Made by a program: the position numbers and the translations under genes
In this document: positions 34,036 through 42,195 of the stretch, one piece after another
Layout of the letters: every line of letters starts with the position of its first letter
How positions within the stretch are numbered: the stretch's first letter is position 1
Notes under the pieces: generated by a model
Database searches by the model: none
The model's input: the letters and a program-made list of their open reading frames with translations, nothing else
Told to the model about the DNA's origin: nothing
NCBI RefSeq assembly: GCF_003590795.1
Contig: NZ_QYUL01000005.1
Span: forward strand, 1 to 64,000
Length of the DNA stretch: 64,000 nucleotides
From: Azospirillum cavernae
Lineage (GTDB): Bacteria; Pseudomonadota; Alphaproteobacteria; Azospirillales; Azospirillaceae
Direction of reading: 5' to 3'

Positions 34036-35187
34036 ATGGCCGGTCAGCCGCTTCGCAAACCCACCCGTCTGGAACCCTGGCAGGATGCCGGGCAGGCGCC
34101 CTATGTCCGTATCGAGAAGGTGACGAAGACCTTTGGCGATTTCGTCGCCGTCGATGAGGTCAGCCTGTCGATCTACCGGAACGAGTTCTTTGCGCTTCTC
34201 GGCGGATCGGGATCCGGCAAGACGACGCTGTTGCGCATGCTGGCGGGGTTCGAGCAGCCGACCGAGGGCAAGATTTTCATCGACGGCGTCGACATGTCGG
34301 GCATTCCGCCCTATGAGCGGCCCGTCAACATGATGTTCCAGTCCTACGCCCTGTTCCCGCACATGACGGTCGAACAGAACGTCGCCTTCGGGCTGAAACA
34401 GGACAATGTGCCGAGGGCCGAGATCCGCGACCGGGTGGCCGAGATGCTGGAGATGGTCCAACTCGGCGCCTTTGGCAAACGGCAGCCTCATCAATTGTCC
34501 GGCGGCCAGCGGCAGCGCGTGGCGCTGGCCCGCTCGCTGGTCAAGCGCCCGAAGCTGCTGCTGCTCGACGAGCCGCTGGGCGCGCTCGACAAGAAATTGC
34601 GCGAAAAGACCCAGTTCGAGCTGGTGAACATTCAAGAAAAACTCGGCGTCACCTTCATTGTCGTCACCCACGACCAGGAAGAGGCGATGACCATGTCGTC
34701 GCGCATCGCCGTGATGAACCATGGCGTCATCGCCCAGGTGGGAACGCCGACCGAGATTTACGAATACCCCCATTCGCGCTTCGTCGCCGAGTTCATCGGC
34801 TCGATCAACATGTTCGAGGGCCGCGTGGTGGAATCCGCCGCCGATCACGCGTTGATCGCGTCGGAGGAGGCCGGGTGCGAGCTGTACATCAGCCACGCGA
34901 CCCCGGCCCCAACCGGGACGCCGGTCGTCGTCGCCATCCGTCCGGAAAAAATCGCCCTGTCCAAGGAGGAATCGCCGGACGCCGCCGGGCGCAACAGCGC
35001 CAAGGGCGTGGTTCGCGAAATCGCCTATCTGGGCGACGTGTCGATCTATCTGGTTGAGCTGCCGACCGGCAAGACGGTGCGCGTCACCGCCCCCAACGTC
35101 ACCCGTCGCACGGAAATGCCGATCACCTGGGGGGACGAGGTTTATTTGAGCTGGCGGCCCTTCGCCGGCGTGGTGCTGGCGCAATGA
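34036..35187 (+). CDS. potG: polyamine ABC transporter ATP-binding protein
   Basis: A 383-residue ABC ATPase of the PotA/PotG class. Walker A GGSGSGKTT (about residue 57), Q-loop MMFQSYALFPHM, signature LSGGQRQRVALARSL, Walker B LLLLDEPLGALD, and a C-terminal TOBE regulatory domain (about residues 295-380: VVVAIRPEKIAL). Its stop overlaps the start of potH (ATGA), so the two are translationally coupled. Confidence 0.95.
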   Translation: MAGQPLRKPTRLEPWQDAGQAPYVRIEKVTKTFGDFVAVDEVSLSIYRNEFFALLGGSGSGKTTLLRMLAGFEQPTEGKIFIDGVDMSGIPPYERPVNMMFQSYALFPHMTVEQNVAFGLKQDNVPRAEIRDRVAEMLEMVQLGAFGKRQPHQLSGGQRQRVALARSLVKRPKLLLLDEPLGALDKKLREKTQFELVNIQEKLGVTFIVVTHDQEEAMTMSSRIAVMNHGVIAQVGTPTEIYEYPHSRFVAEFIGSINMFEGRVVESAADHALIASEEAGCELYISHATPAPTGTPVVVAIRPEKIALSKEESPDAAGRNSAKGVVREIAYLGDVSIYLVELPTGKTVRVTAPNVTRRTEMPITWGDEVYLSWRPFAGVVLAQ

Positions 35188-36113
35188 GCGGCGTCGTCTC
35201 GGCCCTCAGCCGGTTGGGCCTGTGGGGGCGTGGCGCGGTGATCGCCATGCCCTTTCTGTGGCTGCTGCTGTTCTTTCTGGTGCCCTTCCTGATCGTCTTC
35301 GGCATCAGCTTTTCCGAATCCATCGTCGCCCAACCGCCCTACGCGCCGTTGGTCGGTTGGTTGACTGACGAGGAATCCGGGACGACGAAGCTCCAGATCC
35401 TGCTGAATCTGACCAATTACCTGCGGCTGACCGGCGACGATCTTTACATTCTGGCCTATCTGAACTCGGTCAAGATCGCGCTGGTGACGACGCTGCTCTG
35501 TCTGGCCATCGGCTATCCCATGGCCTACGCCATCGCCAAAGCCGACCCGGCGCGGCGTGGGCCGTTGATGATGCTGGTCATTCTGCCCTTCTGGACGTCC
35601 TTCCTGATCCGCATCTACGCCTGGATCGGCATCCTCAAGAGCAACGGCGTCATCAGCAATCTGCTGGAATGGACCGGGATCACCAGCGGGCCGGTGGAGA
35701 TCCTCTATTCCGATTGGGCGGTCTACATCGGCATGACCTATTGCTATCTGCCCTTCATGGTGCTGCCGCTCTATTCGACCCTGGAAAAGATGGACCCGAC
35801 CCTGCTGGAAGCGGCGGCGGATCTGGGCTGCCGTCCGTTGAAGGCGTTCCTGACCGTCACGCTGCCGCTGTCGTTGCCCGGCATCATCGCCGGGTCCTTG
35901 CTGGTCTTCATCCCGGCGGTGGGCGAGTTCGTGACGCCCGAACTGTTGGGCGGCCCCGACACGCTGATGATTGGGCGGGTGTTGTGGAACGAGTTCTTCG
36001 CCAACCGTGATTGGCCGGTGGCCTCGGGCGTGGCCATCGCCCTGCTGCTGGTGCTGGTCGTGCCGATCATGATCTTCCAATATGTCCAGGGTCGCGAGGC
36101 GGAGGAGCGGTGA
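35184..36113 (+). CDS. potH: polyamine ABC transporter permease
   Basis: A 309-residue permease of the PotB/PotH type with six main transmembrane segments. A long periplasmic loop follows TM1, and the EAA-like coupling motif is LEAAADLGCRPLKAFLTVTLPL. A conserved stretch is LPFWTSFLIRIYAWIGILK. ATG overlaps the potG stop; its own stop overlaps the potI start (TGATG). Confidence 0.94.
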   Translation: MSGVVSALSRLGLWGRGAVIAMPFLWLLLFFLVPFLIVFGISFSESIVAQPPYAPLVGWLTDEESGTTKLQILLNLTNYLRLTGDDLYILAYLNSVKIALVTTLLCLAIGYPMAYAIAKADPARRGPLMMLVILPFWTSFLIRIYAWIGILKSNGVISNLLEWTGITSGPVEILYSDWAVYIGMTYCYLPFMVLPLYSTLEKMDPTLLEAAADLGCRPLKAFLTVTLPLSLPGIIAGSLLVFIPAVGEFVTPELLGGPDTLMIGRVLWNEFFANRDWPVASGVAIALLLVLVVPIMIFQYVQGREAEER

Positions 36114-36946
36114 TGAAGCGCATCGGTTTCCTGTCTTGGGCGCTGTGGTTCGGCTACGCCTTCCTCTATGTGCCCATCGTCTTGCTCATCACCTACTCGT
36201 TCAACGAGTCGCGGCTGGTCACGGTGTGGGGCGGCTTTTCCACCAAATGGTATGGGGAGCTGTTGAACAACGAGGCGCTGCTGGCCGCCACCGCGCTGTC
36301 CTTGCGGGTGGCGGCGGTGTCGGCCACCCTGTCGGTGATTTTGGGCACCTGCGCGGGCATGGCGATGTCGCGCTTTGGCCGGTTCCGTGGCCGAACCCTG
36401 TTTGGCGGCATGATAACCGCGCCGCTGGTCATGCCGGAGGTCATCACCGGCCTGTCGCTTCTGCTGCTGTTCGTGGCGATGGAGCAACTCATCGGCTGGC
36501 CGGATGGCCGGGGCGTCACCACCATCACCATCGCTCACACCACCTTCACCCTGTCCTATGTCGCGGTGGTCATCCAATCGCGTCTGGCCGGGATGGACGG
36601 CAGCCTGGAAGAGGCGGCGATGGATCTGGGCGCGCGTCCAGCCAAGGTGTTTTTCGTCATCACTCTGCCGATCATCGCCCCGGCCCTGGTGGCGGGTTGG
36701 CTGCTGGCCTTCACCTTGTCGCTCGACGATGTGGTGGTGGCGAGTTTCGTGTCGGGACCGGGATCCACCACCTTGCCGATGGTGATCTTTTCCAGCGTCA
36801 AATTTGGCATCAGTCCGCAGATCAACGCGCTGGCGACTCTGATGGTTCTGGTCGTCGCGACGGGCATTTTCGTGGCGAGCGTCGTCATGGCCCGGCAGGA
36901 CCGCCAGCGGAAACGGGACGAACAGATGGCGATCCAGGGCGGCTAA
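36113..36946 (+). CDS. potI: polyamine ABC transporter permease
   Basis: A 277-residue permease of the PotC/PotI type. It has six predicted membrane helices, the family N-terminal FLYVPIVLLITYSFNESRL, and the EAA motif LEEAAMDLGARPAKVFFVIT. ATG 36113 overlaps the potH stop and follows GGAGGAGCGG. It is the last gene of the transporter, with a strong terminator 35 bases later. Confidence 0.94.
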   Translation: MKRIGFLSWALWFGYAFLYVPIVLLITYSFNESRLVTVWGGFSTKWYGELLNNEALLAATALSLRVAAVSATLSVILGTCAGMAMSRFGRFRGRTLFGGMITAPLVMPEVITGLSLLLLFVAMEQLIGWPDGRGVTTITIAHTTFTLSYVAVVIQSRLAGMDGSLEEAAMDLGARPAKVFFVITLPIIAPALVAGWLLAFTLSLDDVVVASFVSGPGSTTLPMVIFSSVKFGISPQINALATLMVLVVATGIFVASVVMARQDRQRKRDEQMAIQGG

Positions 36947-36980
36947 GCCCTTGGCGGGCCATGTTTCTGCTTTTGACCGT

Positions 36981-37021
36981 CCGCCGCGTTGCAGACCTGC
37001 GACGCGGCGGGTGGCTTTTTT
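36981..37021 (+). terminator. intrinsic terminator of potFGHI
   Basis: CCGCCGCGTTGCAG (36981-36994) and CTGCGACGCGGCGG (36997-37010) form a 14-base stem with one mismatch, followed by GTGGC and six T (37016-37021). Confidence 0.85.
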
Positions 37022-37362
37022 GCGCCACTTTTGTTAGGATGACCTCATCGTAAACAGCAAATGAGGTCGTGCCATGCGCGCGCTCCTGTGGTTCCCAATG
37101 CTCAGGCTTGGTTTTTTCAGCAATCCGTCGGTTGGCTATTCGTCGTCCCGTTCTGTCACGGCCCGCCGCGCTCTGCGCCCGCCGTCCGGTCGTTAAGACC
37201 GCCCGCGTCCCTGTCTGACGCGCATTTTTGATCCACTCCCCCCGTTTGCGCAGTGTGTGTGTCTGATTGGCGACGTTGCCAAAACCCATCGCCCGTGTTT
37301 AGGGTGAGGGGATTGATTTCACGTCGCCATTATGGGTTTCACCGGGGTAGAGGGATCGACGC
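37022..37362. other. leader region upstream of agmatine deiminase
   Basis: 341 bases. GACCTCAT (37041-37048) and ATGAGGTC (37061-37068) form a perfect eight-base hairpin that contains the ribosome-binding site of a 40-codon open frame. No clear promoter hexamers are seen. AGGG eight bases before ATG 37363 is the agmatine deiminase ribosome-binding site. Confidence 0.45.
37074..37196 (+). CDS. possible short leader open reading frame upstream of agmatine deiminase
   Basis: A 40-residue frame (starts MRALLWFPMLRLGFFSNPSV). GAGG lies seven bases before the ATG, inside the right arm of the 37041-37068 hairpin. The Arg-rich C-terminal half (RSVTARRALRPPSGR) is notable next to an agmatine (decarboxylated arginine) enzyme. 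There is no homology that I recognise. It may be non-coding. Confidence 0.3.
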   Translation: MRALLWFPMLRLGFFSNPSVGYSSSRSVTARRALRPPSGR

Positions 37363-38385
37363 ATGACGACGCCAACCGCCCAAGGCTTTTGGATGCCGGG
37401 AGAATGGGAACGCCACAGCGGGTGCTGGATGGCGTGGCCCTGCCGCCCGGAAACATGGCCCGAAGGAAGCTTTGACGCCGCGTGCGAGGCGTATGCCGAG
37501 GTGGCGCAGGCCATTTCCCGGTTTGAGCCGGTGACGATGGTCTGCGACCCGGCGGACGTGGCCGAAGCCTCGCTGGCCTGCGGGTCGGGCGTGCCGATTC
37601 TGCCGCTGCCGATCAACGATTCCTGGGTGCGCGACACCGGCCCCAGCTTTGTCATCGACGGCAAGGGCGGCTTGGCGGGCGTCCATTGGGGGTTCAACGC
37701 CTGGGGCGGCAATTACCTCGATTGCGCCAAAGACCGCGACGTCGGTCGTTTGATTCTCGATCACAAACAAATTCCGCGCTTTGCCGCGCCGCTGGTGATG
37801 GAAGGCGGGTCCTTCCACGTCGATGGCGAAGGCACGCTGCTGACCACCGAACAATGCCTGCTGAATCCCAACCGCAATCCCGGTCTGAGCAAGGCCGAGA
37901 TCGAGCGGCATCTGATGGATCATTTGGGCGTGTCGTCGATCATCTGGCTGGGCGAAGGCTACCAGGATGACGAGACGGACGGCCACATCGACGAAATCGC
38001 CCTGTTCGTGCGCCCCGGCGTGGTGATGGCGATCACCACCGACGATCCCGGCGACGCTAATTTCAAAGCCTTCCAAGACAATCTGGACCGGCTGAAACGC
38101 GCCCGCGACGCCAAGGGGCGGGCGTTGGAGGTCATCCCCGTCCAGCAACCGACCCGCCGCGACGAAAACGGCGCCCGCCTGACCCTGTCTTACACCAACC
38201 TCTACATCGCCAACGGTGGCGTCGTGATGCCCGCCTTCGAGGATCCGGCGGACGATGACGCCTTTCGCGCGGTGCGCAAGGCGTTCCCCGACCGCGAGGT
38301 CGTGCAGATCAACGCGCTCGACATCGTGCGCGGCGGCGGCGGCATCCACTGCATCACGCAGCAGCAGCCCGCTATCGGCGCATAA
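37363..38385 (+). CDS. aguA: agmatine deiminase
   Basis: A 340-residue peptidyl-arginine-deiminase-fold enzyme that converts agmatine to N-carbamoylputrescine plus ammonia. Family motifs are present: MPGEWERHSGCWMAWP at the start, NDSWVRDTGPSFV, VMEGGSFHVDGEGTLLTTEQ, GYQDDETDGHIDEIALF (catalytic acid and His) and GGGGIHCITQQQP with nucleophile Cys330. It lies downstream of the polyamine importer, so imported or endogenous agmatine can feed putrescine synthesis and release nitrogen. No N-carbamoylputrescine amidase (aguB) gene is in the window. Confidence 0.96.
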   Translation: MTTPTAQGFWMPGEWERHSGCWMAWPCRPETWPEGSFDAACEAYAEVAQAISRFEPVTMVCDPADVAEASLACGSGVPILPLPINDSWVRDTGPSFVIDGKGGLAGVHWGFNAWGGNYLDCAKDRDVGRLILDHKQIPRFAAPLVMEGGSFHVDGEGTLLTTEQCLLNPNRNPGLSKAEIERHLMDHLGVSSIIWLGEGYQDDETDGHIDEIALFVRPGVVMAITTDDPGDANFKAFQDNLDRLKRARDAKGRALEVIPVQQPTRRDENGARLTLSYTNLYIANGGVVMPAFEDPADDDAFRAVRKAFPDREVVQINALDIVRGGGGIHCITQQQPAIGA

Positions 38386-38394
38386 GCGCAAAAC

Positions 38395-38430
38395 AAAAGG
38401 GCCGCGCCCCGGTCAGGACGCGGCCCTTCG
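38395..38430. terminator. bidirectional terminator between aguA and liuE
   Basis: AAGGGCCGCG (38397-38406) and CGCGGCCCTT (38419-38428) form a ten-base stem between the two convergent genes. It is preceded by an A-run (AAAACAAAA) that becomes a U-tract for the minus-strand liu transcript. Confidence 0.75.
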
Positions 38431-38448
38431 GCGTCGAGGGCGGACCTC

Positions 38449-39372
38449 TCACGCACAACCACGAGCGCGGGCCACCTTTGACGCCGTTGGCCGACCGAGG
38501 GCGTCGCTGATGAACGCCCCCGCTGCGATCAGCCGATCCAGATCCACCCCGGTCTCGATCCCCAGACCGTTCAGCATGTACAGCACATCCTCGCTCGCCA
38601 CATTGCCCGACGCCCCCTTGGCGTAGGGGCAGCCGCCCAGACCGGCGACGGAGCTGTCCACCACCGCCACGCCCATCGTCAAGGCGGCGTAGAGGTTGGC
38701 CAGCGCCTGCCCGTAGGTGTCGTGGAAATGGACGGCGATCTTGTCCATCGGCACGCGCGCGGCCACTGCCGCGATCATCGCCTGCGCCTTGGCCGGGGTG
38801 CCGGTTCCGATGGTGTCGCCCAGCGAGATTTCGTAACAGCCCATGGCGTACAGCCGGGCGGCGACCTCGGCGACCGCCGACGGCGCGATCTCTCCCTCAT
38901 AGGGGCAGCCCAGCACGCAACTGACATAGCCGCGCACCGGAACGCCCGCCGCCTTGGCCTGCTCCATCACCGGGGCGAAACGGTCGAGGCTTTCGGCGAT
39001 GGAGCAGTTGATGTTCTTTTGGCTGAAGCTTTCCGACGCCGCGCCGAACACAGCCACCTCGTCGGCCTTGGCGGCGAGCGCGCCCTCCAACCCCTTCAGG
39101 TTGGGGGTGAGGGCGGCGTAGCGGACGCCGGGCTTGCGGGCGAGACCCGCGAAGACCTCGGCGCTGTCGCCCATCTGGGGAACCCATTTGGGCGACACGA
39201 AGCTGCCCGCCTCGATCACGCTCAGACCGGCGTCGGCCAGTTTTTCGACCAGCGCGATCTTGACGGTGGTGGGAACGATGGTCTTTTCGTTTTGCAGGCC
39301 GTCGCGCGGGCCAACCTCGACCATGCGGACAAAAGCGGGCAGGGCGGGGCGGGGCAGGGCGGGCAACGTCAT
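38449..39372 (-). CDS. liuE: hydroxymethylglutaryl-CoA lyase
   Basis: A 307-residue HMG-CoA lyase, the final step of leucine degradation (HMG-CoA to acetyl-CoA plus acetoacetate). TIM-barrel motifs are VEVGPRDGLQNEK (metal Asp, catalytic Arg), AGSFVSPKWVPQMGDSAEVF, VRGYVSCVLGCPYEG, IAVHFHDTYGQALAN (metal His pair) and the active-site signature GLGGCPYAKGASGNVASED with its Cys. Last gene of the liu operon, three bases after liuD. Confidence 0.95.
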   Translation of the reverse strand: MTLPALPRPALPAFVRMVEVGPRDGLQNEKTIVPTTVKIALVEKLADAGLSVIEAGSFVSPKWVPQMGDSAEVFAGLARKPGVRYAALTPNLKGLEGALAAKADEVAVFGAASESFSQKNINCSIAESLDRFAPVMEQAKAAGVPVRGYVSCVLGCPYEGEIAPSAVAEVAARLYAMGCYEISLGDTIGTGTPAKAQAMIAAVAARVPMDKIAVHFHDTYGQALANLYAALTMGVAVVDSSVAGLGGCPYAKGASGNVASEDVLYMLNGLGIETGVDLDRLIAAGAFISDALGRPTASKVARARGCA

Positions 39373-39375
39373 GGC

Positions 39376-41394
39376 TCAGGCCTCCGGGATGTCGAGAACC
39401 AGCAGATCGACGCCTTCGGAGACTTGATCGCCCGCCGCGAAATTGACGGCGGAAATCACCCCGGCGGCGGGGGCCTTGATGGTGTGCTCCATCTTCATCG
39501 CTTCCAGCAGCATCAGCGGCGTTCCGGCCTCCACGCTCTGGCCGACCTCGACCAGCACGCGCACCACGGTGCCGGGCATCGGCGCGGTCAGACGGCCCGA
39601 GCCGCCCTCCTGCTCCGCCGCCCGCGCGCTGGGGTCGTCCAGCTTCAGGCGGGACACGGCGCCGTCGATCAGCACGGTCAGGTCCAAGCCCTGCTGCACC
39701 ACGGTCGCCCGCACCCGCCGTCCGCCCAGGCTGACGGTCAGCGCGCCATCCTCGTAAGTGACGCCGACCGCCGACAAGGCCGCGCCGCCATCGACGACGA
39801 CGTCGTAGCCGTCGGTGCGGAAATGCAGCGTCACCGCCCGCGCCGTCTCGCCGTCGATCAGGCTGAGGTCATAGTGGTTTTCCTCGTTCAACCGCCAGCC
39901 GTTGGCGAGCAGCCAGGGCGAATGACGGTCGGAGCGGGCGCGCAGGGCGGCTTGCGCCTCGGCCCGGCGGCGCAGCAGCACCGACAGGGCGGCGACCGCC
40001 AGAGCCGCGTCGCCCACCGGGGCGGGCGGCGGCAGCAGATCGGCGCGGTGCCGTTCGATGAATCCGGTGTCGATCTCCACCGCCCGGAAGGCCGGATGGG
40101 CGGCGATGGCGCCAAGGAAGCTGATGTTGGTGGTGACGCCGACCACCTCATAGGCCGCCAATGCCACGCGCAGGCGGCGCAGGGCGGCGTCGCGGTCCTC
40201 GTCCCAGACGATCAGCTTGGCAATCATCGGGTCGTAGAACATCGTCACCGCGTCGCCTTCGCGCACGCCGGTGTCCACCCGGACATGATCGTTTTCGGCG
40301 GGCGGGCGCAGGCGGACCAGCGTGCCGATGGCGGGCAGGAACTCGCGCTGCGGATCCTCGGCGTAGAGGCGGGCTTCAAAGGCGTGGCCCTTGCGGGTCA
40401 ATTGCTCCTGACGCAGCGGCAGTTCCGCCCCGGCGGCGACGCGCAATTGCCATTCGACCAGATCCAGGCCGGTGATCTTCTCCGTCACCGGATGTTCCAC
40501 CTGAAGGCGGGTGTTCATCTCGATGAAGTAGAAGCCGCCATCCTCATAGAGAAACTCGACGGTGCCGGCGCCGACGTACTTCACCGCCTTGGCGGCGGCG
40601 ACGGCGGCCTCGCCCATACGGCGGCGCAGATCGTCGGGCAGGTTGGGGGCCGGGGCCTCCTCGATCACCTTCTGGTGGCGGCGCTGGACCGAGCAATCGC
40701 GCTCGAACAGATAGACGCCGTTGCCGTGGGTGTCGCAGAAGACCTGAATTTCCACATGGCGCGGGCGGGCGAGGTATTTTTCCAACAGCAAGCTGTCGTC
40801 GCCAAAGGCCGCCTTGGCCTCGCGCTGGGCGCCCGCCACCGCGTCGGCCAGCTCCTCGGCGGCGCGAACGACGCGCATGCCCTTGCCGCCGCCGCCCGCC
40901 GACGCCTTGACCAGAACCGGGAAGCCGATGCGCGCCGCTTCCGCCGACAGGGTGGCGAAATCCTGCGCCTGCCCGTGATAGCCCGGCACCAGCGGCACGT
41001 CGGCGTTGGCCATCAAGCGCTTGGATTCGGCCTTCGACCCCATGACGCGGATGGCGTCGATGGGCGGGCCGATGAAGACGATTCCCGCCGCCGCGCAAGC
41101 CGCCGCGAAACCGGCGTTTTCCGACAGGAAGCCGTAGCCGGGATGGATCGCCTGCGCGCCGGTGCGTTTGGCGACCTCCAGGATCACGTCGCCGCGCAGA
41201 TAGCTTTCGCCGACCGGGGCCGGGCCGATGCACACAGCCTCGTCGGCCATCTGGACATGCATCGCCTTGGCGTCGGCGTCGGAATGGACGGCGACGGTGC
41301 GGATGCCCATGCGGCGCGCGGTGCGGATGACCCGGCAGGCGATCTCGCCACGGTTGGCGATGAGGATCGTGTCGAACATGGCGATTTGGGACAT
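39376..41394 (-). CDS. liuD: methylcrotonyl-CoA carboxylase biotin-containing subunit
   Basis: A 672-residue biotin carboxylase/carrier fusion. Biotin carboxylase motifs are ILIANRGEIACRVIRTARRM, HPGYGFLSENAGFAAACAAA, the ATP-grasp loop KASAGGGGKGMRVV, and FIEMNTRLQVEHPVTE. The C-terminal BCCP domain carries biotinyl Lys634 in EAMKMEHT. Methylcrotonyl rather than propionyl specificity is inferred from the flanking liuB, liuC and liuE. It lies seven bases after liuC. Confidence 0.95.
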   Translation of the reverse strand: MSQIAMFDTILIANRGEIACRVIRTARRMGIRTVAVHSDADAKAMHVQMADEAVCIGPAPVGESYLRGDVILEVAKRTGAQAIHPGYGFLSENAGFAAACAAAGIVFIGPPIDAIRVMGSKAESKRLMANADVPLVPGYHGQAQDFATLSAEAARIGFPVLVKASAGGGGKGMRVVRAAEELADAVAGAQREAKAAFGDDSLLLEKYLARPRHVEIQVFCDTHGNGVYLFERDCSVQRRHQKVIEEAPAPNLPDDLRRRMGEAAVAAAKAVKYVGAGTVEFLYEDGGFYFIEMNTRLQVEHPVTEKITGLDLVEWQLRVAAGAELPLRQEQLTRKGHAFEARLYAEDPQREFLPAIGTLVRLRPPAENDHVRVDTGVREGDAVTMFYDPMIAKLIVWDEDRDAALRRLRVALAAYEVVGVTTNISFLGAIAAHPAFRAVEIDTGFIERHRADLLPPPAPVGDAALAVAALSVLLRRRAEAQAALRARSDRHSPWLLANGWRLNEENHYDLSLIDGETARAVTLHFRTDGYDVVVDGGAALSAVGVTYEDGALTVSLGGRRVRATVVQQGLDLTVLIDGAVSRLKLDDPSARAAEQEGGSGRLTAPMPGTVVRVLVEVGQSVEAGTPLMLLEAMKMEHTIKAPAAGVISAVNFAAGDQVSEGVDLLVLDIPEA

Positions 41395-41401
41395 GGGATT
41401 C

Positions 41402-42184
41402 TCAGCTCCGCCAGGACGGGTTGCGTTTGTCGAGGAAGGCGCCGACGCCCTCCTTGCCTTCGGCGCTGGCGCGCTGGCGGGCGATGCGTTCGGCGGTGTC
41501 GCGGACCACGGCGTCGGTCAGCGGGCGGCGGGCCACCGCGCGGATCAACTCCTTGGCGGCGCTCTGCGCGGTCGGGCCGCAGTCGAGCAGATTCTTGACG
41601 GTCTTCTCAACCGCCGCCTCCAGCCCGTCGGCGCTGGTCAACTCGTGCAGCAGGCCCAGCCGGTGGGCCTCAGCCGCCGAAAACCGCTCCCCGGTCAGGA
41701 AGAAGCGGCGGCAGGCGCGTTCGCCCATCGCGCCGATGACGTAGGGGCTGATGGCCGCCGGGATGATGCCCAGCTTCACTTCGGTCAGGGCGAAGCTGGC
41801 CGTGTCCACACCGATGGCGATGTCGCAGGCCGACACCAGCCCGACGCCGCCGCCAAAGGCCGGACCCTGCACCACCGCCACGGTGGGCTTGGGGCATTCG
41901 TCCAGCGTGCGCAGCATGGTCGCCAGCCCCAGCGCGTCGGTCAGGTTTTCCTCGTAGGAATAGCCCGACATCCGCTTCATCCAGGACAGATCGGCCCCGG
42001 CGGAAAAGCTTTTGCCGACGCCGCGCAGCAGGACCGCGCGGACCTCCGGGTTTTCGCCGACCTGCCGGAAGGCGTCGGTCAGCCCGGCGATGACGTTCTC
42101 GTTGAAGGCGTTGTGAACCTCGCCCCGGTTCATGGTGACGGTGGCGACGCCGTTGGCGGCGATGTCGATAAGGATGTCGGTCAT
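41402..42184 (-). CDS. liuC: enoyl-CoA hydratase/isomerase family, probable methylglutaconyl-CoA hydratase
   Basis: A 260-residue crotonase-fold protein. ATVTMNRGEVHNAFNENVIA opens the domain, FSAGADLSWMKRM is the first oxyanion-hole loop, and VQGPAFGGGVGLVSACDIAI is the second, with SFALTEVKLGIIPAAISPYV following. The Glu in TEVKLG is at a catalytic position. It hydrates 3-methylglutaconyl-CoA to HMG-CoA in this operon. The start at 42184 was chosen from crotonase N-terminal length; MGAD at 42196 is an in-frame alternative. Confidence 0.92.
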   Translation of the reverse strand: MTDILIDIAANGVATVTMNRGEVHNAFNENVIAGLTDAFRQVGENPEVRAVLLRGVGKSFSAGADLSWMKRMSGYSYEENLTDALGLATMLRTLDECPKPTVAVVQGPAFGGGVGLVSACDIAIGVDTASFALTEVKLGIIPAAISPYVIGAMGERACRRFFLTGERFSAAEAHRLGLLHELTSADGLEAAVEKTVKNLLDCGPTAQSAAKELIRAVARRPLTDAVVRDTAERIARQRASAEGKEGVGAFLDKRNPSWRS

Positions 42185-42195
42185 GTCGGCCCCCA

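Noticed and set aside
38722..41598. 958-codon plus-strand frame opposite liuE and liuD
   Set aside because: Antisense shadow of two conserved genes, no recognisable domain.
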